From: Balamuthia mandrillaris
Lineage: Eukaryota; Discosea; Longamoebia; Balamuthiidae
Direction: 5' to 3'
NCBI GenBank assembly: GCA_031835245.1
Contig: JAVKOQ010000006.1
Location: 62,001-126,000 of the forward strand
Length of the DNA: 64,000 nucleotides
A program made the position numbers and the translations under genes. Of this stretch, positions 49,941 through 62,491 are shown in pieces (the stretch's first letter is position 1; every line of letters begins with the position of its first letter). The notes beneath the pieces are model-generated. The model ran no database searches. It was not told where the DNA came from and saw only the letters and a program-made list of their open reading frames with translations.

Positions 49941-50649
49941 TGGTAACGTGTGCGTGAGTTTGTAACGTCGGTAGTTTTGCCGATATTGGTTGTGTGTAGT
50001 TTGTTTGGTGTGTGGAAAAGAAAAAAAGGTGGACCGATAGGGAGTAGGATAAAAGTGTTGGGGTTTTTAAGCGTGGAAGCACATGAGTGGTTGATATTAG
50101 CCTTTGTAGGCGAACCTGGTTGGCTGCGGTAGAAAGGAGTTACACTGACCAATGAAGGAGGGGGTGTGCGGTAATCAATCGACTCGATCTCCGCTATTAA
50201 TTGCGGGTTCTTTTTTCCTTTCTCCCGTTTAATCCATTTATCTCCTTTGTCCTTTCCTCGCGTGCAATTAAATCCACTTTCGTGTCGAGGCAATTCAATT
50301 TTACGTTTTCTATTTCCGTTGCTGGCAGGAATCGAACCGGGAAACACAAATCTCCGACAATTAAAAAAAAAGAATGGTCACATGCAGGAATCGAACACGA
50401 GGACTGCTAATCAATTTTTACGTGTCGCAAGCAGGAATCGAACAGGGGGCAAACAGGGGCCGAAAGAACTATTTATTGTCGACCAGGAGCTGATGACGTA
50501 AAATAGAGTAAATCCGTGTCGACATGATTAATGACAAGTGGCGTTTTTTATCCTCCCTGTTTCGCTCTCTCCCGCACTACACTCACTCCAACACACCAAC
50601 GTAGCAAGAGAGAGAGAGAGAGGGAAGGAGAGGAGTGATTAGAAAAAAA
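49941..50649. other. Intergenic region with tRNA B-box-like motifs and GTCGAC sites
   Basis: Divergent promoter between the small secreted gene and FGAM synthase. It holds three GCAGGAATCGAAC copies (50325, 50384, 50431) and GTCGAC at 50478 and 50518, then a short GA run just before the start at 50650. No complete tRNA folds. Confidence 0.6.
50325..50443 (-). repeat. Three copies of GTTCGATTCCTGC (B-box-like)
   Basis: On the minus strand the motif GTTCGATTCCTGC occurs three times at 50325-50338, 50384-50396 and 50431-50443. It matches the internal B box of tRNA genes (GGTTCGANTCC), perfectly in the first copy. The flanks do not form T-stems or acceptor stems, so they look like tRNA-derived remnants or TFIIIC-binding sites. 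Confidence 0.5.
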
Positions 50650-53600
50650 ATGGAAGGGAGTAGCAGCGAGCAAGAGGGAGTGATGCAGCGCTTCTACCGC
50701 ACTCCGGGCCTGCACCCCTCCCAACAGGACGCCCTGCGCCGCAAGCTGTACGCCTCGTTCCACTCCTCCTCCTCCTCTTCCGCCACGGGCGCCAAGGAGG
50801 AGGGGAGGGAGCAGCTGCTTCTCCGCCTTGTGACGGAGCACTGCTACAACGTGCAGTGGTTGCCCGGTCGTGGCACGGGCGCCCCCAAGGAGCAATCCCT
50901 CCTCCGTTGGCTCCTCTGCGAGACCTTTGAGCCCCAAAATTTCTCCTCCGACGCCTCTTTCCTCCTTGACGTCGAGTCTTCCTCTTCCTCCTCCTCTTCT
51001 TTCAAGTACACTTTTGAGTTGGGTCCGCGTCTCAACTTTGCCACGGCGTGGTCCACCAACGCTCTCTCCATCTGTCGCGCCTGTGGCGTGGACTCCATCT
51101 ACCGAGTAGAGCGCTCTCGCCGCATCCATTTGGAGCTCAGCCGACCCTTTGAGAGCGAGGAGGCGCAAAAGCGGTTCCTCGACTCGATCCATGATCGCAT
51201 GACGGAGTGTGTTTATGAGGAGCCCATCCCTACTTTTCATGCTCATGTCGAACCGGAGGTTTGCTTCTTCTCTGCTTCTCTGCTTCTCTGCTTCTCTGCT
51301 TCTCTGCTTCTCTGCTTCTCTGCTTCTCTCTTTCTCACGCGCTTGCTCTCTCCCTCTCGTTCCTTTTCTTTTTTCTTTCTCAACGACAGAAATGGCATGA
51401 AGTGCCAGTGATGGAAGAGGGAAGAGCAGCTCTCGAGCGCATCAACACGGAAATGGGTTTGGCTTTCGATGACTGGGACTTGGACTACTATACATCCGTC
51501 TTTAAGGACCAACTGAAGCGCAATCCAACCACCGTCGAGTGCTTTGACATCAGCCAATCCAACAGCGAACATTCACGCCATTGGTTCTTCAAGGGCAGGT
51601 ACAGTGGTTCACTCTCTGCCTTCTCTGCCTTCTCTTCGCCCTCTCATTTTATTGCACAGACTGATTATATTCTTCACCGTAACATGCGAACTATCCACAA
51701 AAGGATGGTGATCGATGGAGAGGAAATAAAGGACTCTCTCTTTGACTTAGTCATGCAAACGCTCCACGCCAACAAGACCAACAGCGTCATCGCCTTCCGC
51801 GACAATTCGAGCGCCATTCGTGGCTATCCTGTCCGTGTGTTAACACCTTCAGCTCCTGGTAAACCCTCTGGAATGATCGTCAATGAAGCTGGTAAGCATT
51901 TTATGTTTCCACATCGTGTAGAAAGAATCATAGCAAGAAAGACAGAAACTAAAGTTTCATTTTACTCATCCACTACTCTCTGTTCCAAATCTAAACAGAC
52001 TACAACTTAACATTGACAGCCGAAACACACAACTTTCCAACGGGAGTGGCTCCCTTCCCAGGAGCCGAAACCGGCACGGGAGGTCGCATCCGTGATGGCC
52101 ACGCCACCGGTCGTGGCTCCTTGGTAGTTGCCGGTACCGTAGGCTATTCCGTTGGCAACTTGCACATTCCAGGTTATGACTTGCCTTGGGAGCAAGGAGA
52201 AAGCAAAACGTGGGCTTATTCGAAGAGGTTGGCCTCTCCTTTGCAGGTGGAGATAGAGGCCAGCAACGGAGCCAGTGACTATGGCAACAAGTTTGGAGAG
52301 CCCGTTATCACAGGCTTTACTCGTTCCTTTGGCATGCGCGTTCCTTGTGCCTCTTCTAACGAAGAACTGAGCTATGAAAGGAGAGAATACGTAAAACCGA
52401 TCATGTTTAGCGGAGGAATAGGACAAATGGACGCTGCTCACACCGAGAAAGGACGTCCGGAAGCGGGCATGACGGTGGTGAAGTTGGGCGGACCGGCCTA
52501 CCGCATCGGCGTGGGAGGAGGAGCTGCCTCCTCGATGGCTGTTCAGGGCACCAACACCGAGGAACTAGACTTTCAAGCTGTGCAAAGAGGCGATGCAGAG
52601 ATGGAGCAAAAGGTTAATCGCGTCATTCGTGCTTGTATAGAGCTTGGAGGAAAGAATCCTATTGTGAGCATTCACGATCAAGGAGCGGGAGGCAATGGAA
52701 ACGTCTTGAAGGAGATCGTGGAGCCAGCTGGAGCTGTGATAGAGCTCCGCAACATTCTTTTGGGGGATCAGACTTTGTCCGTGTTGGAGATTTGGGGAGC
52801 AGAGTACCAGGAAGCGGACGCTCTGCTGATTCGCAGCGAGGACGAACCCCTCTTCGCCTCTATATGCCGAAGAGAGGGTGCTCCCTTCGCCTTTGTGGGC
52901 ACCGTCACCGGAGATGGCAGAGTGAGGCTGCATGATGCAAAGGATGACTCTAATCCGTTCGACCTCGACTTAGACCTGGTTTTGGCGAAGATGCCGAGAA
53001 AGGTTTTCAAGAGCGAACGTGCTAAAGCCCCGAGGTTACCTCTTTCACTTGGAAAAGTGGATCCTTCGTTGAACTTTTCTGCCTCTTCCTCTGCTTCTCT
53101 GATGTCAGTTTTGGAGAGAGTGCTGCGATTGTTGAATGTTGGTTCGAAGCGGTTTTTAACGAACAAGGTGGATAGGAGCGTGACCGGATTGATCGCGCAA
53201 CAGCAGTGCGTTGGACCTTTTCATACGCCTTTGGCAGATTATGCTCTCATTGCTCAAAGTCATTTCGGACTTACCGGTTTGCGTTCTCTCTTGTTGTGTC
53301 TCTCACTATCTCTCCTTAGCTCTTGCCTTTCTCTTTCGTCATTTCTCATTTATACTACTTCTGTTTCTTGATAGGCGGAGCAACATCGATCGGAGAACAG
53401 CCAATCAAAGGTCTGCTGGACCCGAGCGCCATGGCGCGAATGAGCGTTGGCGAGATGTTGACCAATATCGTGTGGGTCAAAGTCTCAGGATTGGATCACA
53501 TCAAGTGTTCTGGCAATTGGATGTGGGCTGCGAAGTTGCCCAACGAGGGTGCTGCTATTTACGACGCCTGTAAGGCTATGCGCGATGTTATGATTGAATT

Positions 53601-54907
53601 GGGTGTTTCTATTGATGGAGGTTCGGTCCTTTCTTCTTCCTCTTTCCTTATTATGTTTAGTGTTCTTATTATTATTTTAATCAGGCAAAGACAGTTTGAG
53701 CATGGCCGCGAAGGTTGGCGAAGAAACTGTGAAAGCACCTGGCACTCTGGTTGTCTCTGGATATTGTTCCTGTCCCGACATCACCAAACGCGTTACTCCC
53801 GATCTCAAATTCTCTACTTCTGGGTCTTCCGACGAAGAGGAGAAAGGCAGTTATTTGCTTTTCTTAGACTTGAGCAACGGCAAAAATAGGATTGGTGGCT
53901 CCGCTTTGGCTCAAGTCTACAACCAATTGGGAGACGACGTTCCTGATTTAGAGGACGTGACCTACTTTAAGAGCGCTTGGAACGCGGTTCAACAGTTGGT
54001 GGATAAGGGAATGATCCTTGCTGGCCACGATCGCAGCGACGGAGGTCTTCTCGTGACTCTCCTCGAAATGGCGTTCAGCGGCAACGTTGGTATTGAACTA
54101 CAATTTGACTTGGGAGAGAAGAACGAAGACGAAGAGAAAAGGTTGCTTTATCCTTTGTTTGCGGAAGAACTTGGACTTGTTCTGGAGGTGGACAAAGAGA
54201 AGATAGAACAAGTCTCCCACATGTTGACGCAACAAAACATTCGTTTCTTGACCGTGGGCCGCACTTTGAAGGACGAAAAAGTGGTCCGCTTGATGACGGA
54301 CGACGGAGAACAAGTTTTGTTGGAACAATCATTGCATCGGCTGAGAGACATTTGGGAGGAGACCAGTTTCCAGTTGGAGCGATTGCAAACCAATCCGGAA
54401 TGCGTGGAGTCGGAGCAACGCGTCCTTTCGCAACGTCCCGGACCAAAGTATCATCTTTCCTTCGACGGTGCTTTGCCTCTTGAAGACGATGACTTTTCTC
54501 CGTCGGCAGCGCAGAAGACGACAGATAGACCTAAAGTGGCTATTTTGAGAGAAGAAGGCAGCAATGGAGATAGAGAGATGGCGGCAGCGTTCCATCTTGC
54601 TGGATTCGAGACGTGGGATGTTAAGATGTCGGATATTATCGAAGAGAACGTTGACCTGAGTCAATTCCGTGGTATCGCTTTCGTTGGTGGCTTTAGGTAA
54701 CTTTTTTCTGCTTTGCTCCATTACCTTTTTTTTTCTCGCGACGCTGAACAACGATCGCAGTTATGCGGATGTGCTTGACTCTGGCAAAGGATGGGCTGGC
54801 GTTATCAAGTTCCACGACAAGGTTCTCCAGCAATTTAAACAATTCTACGAACGTCCTGATACCTTCAGTTTAGGTGCGTTCTTTTCTCTTCTTCTCTTGT
54901 CTCTTCT

Positions 54908-54940
<33 letters not shown>

Positions 54941-55538
54941 GCCACTGACAATCGAGACAACAGGAGTATGCAATGGATGCCAGTTGATGGCAATGTTGGG
55001 CTTAATCCCCTATCCCTCCACCTTCTTCTCCCAATCCAACACCACCGAACAGGAGCAGCAACCTCGTTTCATCACGAACAAGTCCGCCCGCTTCGAGTCT
55101 CGCTTCCCGACTGTGCGTATCCTGGACAGCCCTGCCATCATGCTCAAGGGCATGAGCGGCTCTTCCCTAGGCATTTGGAGCGCTCACGGCGAGGGTCGCG
55201 CCTTCTTCCCTCAACCCAAAGTTCTCGAGAGAGTGCTCGCCGAGAACCTGGCCCCCATCCGTTACGTCGACGATGAAGGAGAACCGACAGAGGTTTATCC
55301 TTTCAACCCTCCAGGCTCGCCGATGGGCATTGCTGCTTTGTGCTCACCCGATGGCCGCCATTTGGCGATGATGCCCCATCCCGAGCGAACCGTGTTGGAG
55401 TGGCAGTGGGCGTGGATGCCCAACGAGTGGCAACACCGAGAGAAGAAGGAGCAGAAAGGATCTCCGTTGCCTTCCCCGTGGTTGCGTATGTTCCAAAACG
55501 CTCGTGTTTGGTGTCAGGAAACTGCTTCTTCTTCTTAA
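50650..55538 (+). CDS. PFAS: Phosphoribosylformylglycinamidine synthase (FGAM synthase)
   Basis: Eight exons: 50650-51258, 51390-51598, 51704-51891, 51999-53276, 53375-53620, 53685-54696, 54761-54873, 54964-55538; 4230 nt, 1409 aa, phases consistent. Single-chain eukaryote/gamma-proteobacterial PurL type (usual length 1300-1340). N-terminal PurS-like domain and linker (ERINTEMGLAFDDWDLDYYT, NPTTVECFDISQSNSEHSRH), FGAM synthetase ATP-binding core (NFPTGVAPFPGAETGTGGRI with RDGH; LGGPAYRIGVGGGAASSM; ISIHDQGAGGNGN), and a C-terminal class I glutaminase with GVCNGCQ and the H-P-E-R triad part (MMPHPERTV). Fourth step of de novo purine synthesis: FGAR plus glutamine plus ATP gives FGAM. Cytosolic. 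Intron 1 is an 8-base minisatellite. The next gene, convergent, is the purine enzyme ADSL. Confidence 0.97.
51268..51337 (+). repeat. TTCTCTGC octamer array in intron
   Basis: Eight tandem copies of an 8-base unit TTCTCTGC in intron 1 of the FGAM synthase gene, sense-strand pyrimidine-rich. Confidence 0.9.
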
Positions 55539-55630
55539 CAACTTTTTTCTTTCTTTCTTCGCACGCTATTTATTGAATCTTTCACTTTTTGTTGCAAGTT
55601 AAGTTTCTTTTTATGAAAAAAAAAATGATT

Positions 55631-57650
<2,020 letters not shown>

Positions 57651-57975
57651 CGAAGAAGCCCCTTCTGTTGTTGTTTTTTTTCCTTTCTTTTTTTTTTTTT
57701 GTTTGCGATTTACTTTTTTTTCGTGTGGGGTGACGTGTTATTTTTGCGGACTAATTTAGTGTCGACGGACAAGCATGTCCGCAATAATCCTCTTTGTCGA
57801 CATAATTTCTTTCTTCTTTCTTGCTTCTTTGCTTCTTGCTTCTTTCTTCTTTCTTCTTTTCTCTTGCTTCTTTCTTTCTTGATTGCTTCTTTCTTCTTTT
57901 TTGCTTCTCGCTTCTTTCTTCTTTTCTCTTGCTTCTTTCTTTCTTCTTGCTTCTGATGGACGAGCGAGCCGTTCA
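57651..57975. promoter_or_regulatory. ADSL promoter with two GTCGAC motifs; purine/pyrimidine tract
   Basis: TGTCGAC at 57761 and 57796 upstream of the ADSL start (57650, minus). The 57805-57955 part is a pyrimidine tract of CTTGCTTCTTTCTT-like units at the 3' side of the SdrD-like gene. Confidence 0.5.
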
Positions 57976-59373
57976 TCAGCCCCGCACTTGGCTGTGCTTG
58001 AACTCGGGAGAGGCCAGATCGAAGGACACGTAGTACTCCCCCGGCTCCAAATCCGTGAAGCGATACCGTCCATCCTTTTGTTGTTTTCTGTTAGACAGAA
58101 CAGAAAGAGAGAGAGAGAGAGAGGGAGAGGGAGAGGGAGAGAGAGAGAGAGAGAGGAAAAAGAGGAGAGAGAGAGAACAAACCGGTCCAGACTTCATTTG
58201 GTGCACTAGTATGTCAGGCACCTTCCACAGGCTGACCTTGACGTCGGGCAAGATGCGCTCCCCTTGGTTCCACACGCCGTCCGCGTTGGTGTCCTCAAAG
58301 ACAACACCCTCCACGGTGCTCAGGGTGAAGAGGCCTTGGTCCAGGTAGGCCTTCTCCCCGGAGAGCAGCGTGAGGAAGATGCTGACTTCCTTGTAGCCAT
58401 TGGCGCGTTGCTGGACGGGTGTGCGAGCGAGCTCGACGACACCTCCTGTTTGTACAGTTTAGCAAAAGAAAAGGGAAAGCACGAAAACGAAAAGACAAGA
58501 ACGAAAGAAAGAAGAGAAGGAACGAACCTTCGCCTTCGAAACGGCGAGAGATTTGAGTGCCGTGGAAAGGGCTGTGATGCCAGCGCGGCTCTGAAATGAA
58601 GGTCAGAGAGTATTCTCCAGGCTCAATGTCCTCAAAAGCAAAGTAGCCATCTATGTCTGTCCATTTCTGTATTTTTTTTTTGATAAAGAAGAGCATGAGA
58701 GAAGATTCTCGCGAGAAAAGAAAGAGAAGAAAGAAGAAACCTTAAGACTGAAGGACGTCTCAGTGCCTTTGCGAAGTTCGACTTGAACCTCGGGAATGCC
58801 TTCCTCCAAAGCGTCTTGCAGGCCGTTCAAGTTGTCATCCCTAAAGACAGTTCCAACAATGGCTGGTCGTTGGTAGCATCCCGCGTTTATGCCTTTTTTT
58901 AAAGAGAGAGGGAGAGAGAGAGAAAGAGAGAGAGAGAAAGAGAGAGAATAAGGACAACTATAGCAGCAAAGCAACACTTCAAAGAAGAAATAGAAAAACC
59001 AGTGATAGCTTTGGAGGCAGATATTTCAAAGACATGCGAGCGGTGGGAATCTGGGTCTACTTTGCAAGCAGAGGAGGCTTCTTGTCTGGGGCTCGATGCA
59101 AAGTCAGGAGGGCACTTGGCTTCCACATAATATTTACCTGTTTTTGTTTGTTAGAAGAGAGAAGATTAGCGCATTGAGAAAAGCAGAGAGAAAGAATGGG
59201 AGTAGCAGGGAAGAGAGAGAAAGAGAGAAAGAGAGAGAGAAAGAGCAGGAGAGAGAGAGAGAGAAAGAGAAAGAGAAAGAGAAAGAGAAAGAGAAAGAGA
59301 AAGAGAAAGAGAAAGAGAAAGAGAAAGAGAAAGAGAAAGAGAAAGAGAAAGAGAAAGAGAAAGAGAAAGAGAG

Positions 59374-59453
<80 letters not shown>

Positions 59454-59954
59454 GCAAAGGTTAAAATCATTACCAGGGTCGACCTTAAAGGAGTATTTGC
59501 CGTCATGATTGGTTAAAGTGGTGGCCGCCAAAGTGCCGTTCTCCCAAAACAACCTGACCTCCACCTCCGGGAGGGCCAAAGCCGGCATCTTCTCGTTGAG
59601 AAGACCATCACCGTCCAGATCGTGCCAGACCACTCCGTTGGCGGAGGAGAGGGCGTACTGACCGTCGTTCATGGTCTTGGTCTCGCCGGCGAGGAGGGAG
59701 AAGACAGAGGTACGCCCCCCGATCGTGTCCACGACATCACTCCGAATGGAGGAGGAGGCGAAGGGATTGGAAGAGGGAGAGGCGGAGGAGGGAGAGGCCT
59801 TGATGGTGAAGCTGCACAGAGAAGAGACCAAGAGGAGAAGGAGAAAGAGGCGCGGAAAGGACGTCACAGAACAAAGAGAAGAAGAAGAGGAGAAAGAGGG
59901 GGAGGAGAATGTAGCAGAGGAGCCATGTGCGTTGAGCGCTATTCTTTGCCGCAT
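57976..59954 (-). CDS. Secreted SdrD/Cna-B-like domain protein
   Basis: Six exons: 59954-59474, 59137-59000, 58892-58741, 58666-58528, 58445-58183, 58074-57976; 1272 nt, 423 aa, phases consistent. Start at 59954 (upstream in-frame codons are not ATG). A hydrophobic segment LFLLLLLVSSLCSF near aa 36-50 may be a signal sequence or anchor. Three or four SdrD B / Cna-B-type beta-sandwich repeats follow, each with the hallmarks GVVWHDLDGDGLLNE ... LPEVEVRLF ... DGKYSF, GTVFRDDNLNGLQD ... IPEVQVELRK ... DIDGYFAFEDIEPGEYS, and GVVFEDTNADGVWNQ ... LPDVKVSLWK ... DGRYRFTDLEPGEYY. The D-x-N/D-x-D-G loops bind calcium in the bacterial proteins. Likely an extracellular or surface adhesion protein. No sortase signal or C-terminal TM. 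Introns fall at similar points within successive repeats. Confidence 0.85.
58099..58175 (-). repeat. (GA)n/(GAGAGG)n in intron
   Basis: Purine repeat (plus strand) in the last intron of the SdrD-like gene. Further purine arrays fill other introns at 58903-58948 and 59203-59452, the last dominated by GAGAAA. Confidence 0.9.
59203..59452 (-). repeat. (GAGAAA)n and (GA)n array in intron
   Basis: About 250 bp of GAGAAA hexamers followed by GA runs on the plus strand; lies in intron 1 of the SdrD-like gene. On the sense strand it is TTTCTC/CT. Confidence 0.95.
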
Positions 59955-60554
59955 CTTCGTCTGCTTGCTTAATTTTTTTTTTTTGTGAAAGGTTCGTGTC
60001 GTCACGAATAATTTAATTATTTTACGTGTAGTAGGTAAAATTTTTCAAACACCCAATGATCACATGCCACGTCAGATGATCTAAGATAGACTGGCTTCAG
60101 TAAAGATGATTTTCCCGCCTTTTTTTTTTGGCATGGTGCCTCTTCTTCTTGCCCTGGAAGGCAACGATCAGCGTCAGCATATGCTGAAGGGCAGCCGACA
60201 GAATGGGGAGGCAGAAGCAACTGATCGACTTCTGTGGGGGTGTACGCGATCCCGCCACCTGCACCCAAGCCCCTTTCCCCCCTCGATATGTTGGGAGGAC
60301 TATCCGGCGGAATGGGGACCCCAAAGAAAACGCCCAACAAAAGAAAAAGAGATTGAAGATATGTAAAGAGCAGCACTTCTATCGAGTGGCGTCTGTCTTT
60401 GTTTGTTTTATACAAAATATGCAAGTGTCCTTTAAAAGCTGTAAGTTTCAGTTGGTAGGTGCCGATTTAACAAGGAGGAGGGGAAGGAAGGGAAGAAGCC
60501 CTTCACGTGAAGGGGATATTGTTTTCTGTCATTGAAAATGTGCGTTTGCTCTTC
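59955..60554. other. Intergenic region
   Basis: Contains the second TTCGTGTCGTCACGAAT element (59993-60009, 40 bp upstream of the SdrD-like start) and an E2F-like TTTTCCCGCC at about 60110. No believable ORF in 60050-60550. Confidence 0.5.
59993..60009. promoter_or_regulatory. TTCGTGTCGTCACGAAT palindromic element, copy 2
   Basis: Same 17 bases as at 6982-6998. It starts 39 bp upstream of the SdrD-like start codon. Confidence 0.55.
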
Positions 60555-60941
60555 TCAGTCCCTCGTTGTCCTTTTAAACAGACGGCCGGTTCGCTTCGTC
60601 CCCACGACAAAGTGCAGGTCGTTCTGAATCCACACCAGTTGGTACTCCCCTTGGTCCTTGTAGCCCAGGCACTCCAAACCCACCACCACGTCCTGTCTCA
60701 GCTCTTCCATCGACTCGGCTTGGTACACCCCGTACCCTTTGCTGCTGTAGAAAAACCCGACCGGGTGCTTCCTCTTCTTCTTGCTGGTGAAGTGTACTTC
60801 AATGCGTTCCTGCATCGTGGTTGTGCCTCCAAGGAGAAAGAATCCGTGCTTGCGGGGTTGCCAACAGCAAAGGTGGTGAAAGACACAAACAGCAACACGA
60901 CACCTTTGGACGAGCCACCACAATGCTCCCGTCGGACCCAC
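60555..60941 (-). CDS. Hypothetical protein, unrecognised
   Basis: ORF of 128 aa, single exon as read. The C-terminal 86 residues from the Met at 60815 (MQERIEVHFTSKKKRKHP, then GFFYSSKGYGVYQAESMEEL and GEYQLVWIQNDLHFVVGT) look like a natural folded domain with alternating strands and one helix, somewhat like a ubiquitin-type beta-grasp (PB1/CIDE-N style) fold. That is only an impression. The first 42 residues (Cys/Trp-rich) may be non-coding leader, or the true 5' end may be an upstream exon within 60954-61139, where another minus ORF exists. Function unknown. Confidence 0.4.
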   Translation of the reverse strand: MGPTGALWWLVQRCRVAVCVFHHLCCWQPRKHGFFLLGGTTTMQERIEVHFTSKKKRKHPVGFFYSSKGYGVYQAESMEELRQDVVVGLECLGYKDQGEYQLVWIQNDLHFVVGTKRTGRLFKRTTRD

Positions 60942-61296
60942 TGGTGCTTCCCCCTACTCCCTACAGGTTAACCTTTTAGAGGCACCGCACTTCACTTGGA
61001 CGAAACCGCCGCCGCTCTCGCGTCCTCTCTCGCGTCCAAACTTGACGGAACAACCCTCACGCAAAATATCTCGCATGCCATAGATTCCTCGCATACTTTG
61101 CATAGCTGGCAAAACCTCCTGCATTCCGGCCGCCTCCATTGGCCTCCGATGTTTGCTCTGTCTCGTTTACGTGGTGCTGAGTCGTAAGAGGCCTTCCCTT
61201 TCGAGTAGGAATAATGACAAAGGGATGCATCTGGTTATGTGGCTGGCAACATCGCAAATGTTACAGTTACATCTACTCTTTTATTTAACGATGGTA
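60942..61296. other. Intergenic region, no clear gene
   Basis: Holds a short minus-strand ORF (60954-61139) that could be an upstream exon of the preceding hypothetical gene, but I could not find a matching donor/acceptor pair. Otherwise nothing seen. Confidence 0.4.
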
Positions 61297-62043
61297 TCAC
61301 ACGTTCTCTAGTGCTTGGTAGCTTTTTCTCTTTTGCAGTTTTACCAACACACAAATGCCCACAGACACGAGCGTGAAGAGTAGAGCTGTGAAAGCCACCC
61401 CCGAACACACCACAATCACTACCATCTTTCGATCGTTGTCCTGGGAAGCCTCTTTGTGTTGCGGCTCTGGTTGTTCAACAGCAGCGTTATGGTAGGGGAG
61501 GAGCCTTACCTCTCTCCGTTCTAATTCCGTGTCGATCTCCCACGTCATTTTTCCTACAAAGACGTTATCCATTGTTATTAAACGCTTCTTCTCCGTTTCT
61601 TCTTGGCTGGAAGCCTTTACTGAAAGTTGGCGAATCCACAATGACTTCAATGCAAGATGGAACGAATGTGTTGGCACGGTTGCTTCAAGGGACTGGAGAA
61701 ATGCACAACTTCTGTCGGCAACAGTAGTCAGGAGCGGCAGGCAAAGGGCAGGACCTTCAACGATGATCTCCTTGCCACCGTCACTAGCGTTGAATGGTTT
61801 GAACAAAAACTGAGGTTCCTGATAGACGCCCTCGCTAAGACAAATGCGGTTGTGTTTCGTTTTGCCCGTAACCACCCTTTTGGACGCCTCATGAAGGGTG
61901 AGCAAAGGAGAAGACGGGGAAGCACCGTCGTTCATGTCGTTGCCGATATGGACGTCCACGAAACAGTCACAAGAGAGAGATGGGATCGTGAAGTTGAAGA
62001 ACCACAATGACACCAAACACAAGAAAAGCTTGGTGTCTGCCAT
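61297..62043 (-). CDS. Type I membrane protein, beta-helix-like N-terminus
   Basis: Intronless, 248 aa from the Met at 62043; the longer in-frame extension has a hydrophobic non-signal leader and is not preferred. Signal peptide aa 1-24 (MADTKLFLCLVSLWFFNFTI), ectodomain about 170 aa with six Cys, one TM helix near aa 208-235 (MVVIVVCSGVAFTALLF and so on) and a short cytosolic tail with KLQKRKSYQALENV. The segment VHIGNDMNDGASPSSPLLTL then HEASKRV resembles the first turn of pectin-lyase-like right-handed beta-helix proteins (the G-x-D-x-x-D-G-x-S-P-x-x-P-x-x-T-L-x-x-A pattern). The rest is too short for a full helix. Surface protein of unknown role. Confidence 0.75.
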   Translation of the reverse strand: MADTKLFLCLVSLWFFNFTIPSLSCDCFVDVHIGNDMNDGASPSSPLLTLHEASKRVVTGKTKHNRICLSEGVYQEPQFLFKPFNASDGGKEIIVEGPALCLPLLTTVADRSCAFLQSLEATVPTHSFHLALKSLWIRQLSVKASSQEETEKKRLITMDNVFVGKMTWEIDTELERREVRLLPYHNAAVEQPEPQHKEASQDNDRKMVVIVVCSGVAFTALLFTLVSVGICVLVKLQKRKSYQALENV

Positions 62044-62491
62044 GTTTCGTGCTGCTTTGGTTTTATCCTCCTCTTTGGAACAGTGAGCGCAAAACGAAAA
62101 GAAGAACAAGCACGAGCCGTTAGTGTGAAGGAAGCACGTTGTCCAGCGTTCCGAGTGAACGCGCCCCCCACTCGGCTGGTGACACACGCTGGAAGTTTCC
62201 AAAACCATACATCCTCATGCAAGCGTTCTTCGAACGGAAAGCACGACAATCGATTCATTAATAACGCGAGCACCCTCTTCTTCTCCTCTCCCCTTCCTCT
62301 CCTCGTTACACTTCTTCTGCTTTGGCTTGTCCTGTTCGGCGCCAGCCCCTGCGGCAGGGTATTGTGGAGGCAACATGCCCAACCACAATGCACTTGGAGA
62401 CAAACAAAGCATTACAAAAATTCATTTTCTTAACCCAAAAGGATATGCAGAATAAAGAACACTAATCACCTGAGAAAGAGAGGGTGGATGT
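62044..62491. other. Intergenic region
   Basis: 448 bp between two minus-strand genes. No gene or clear element recognised. Confidence 0.5.
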
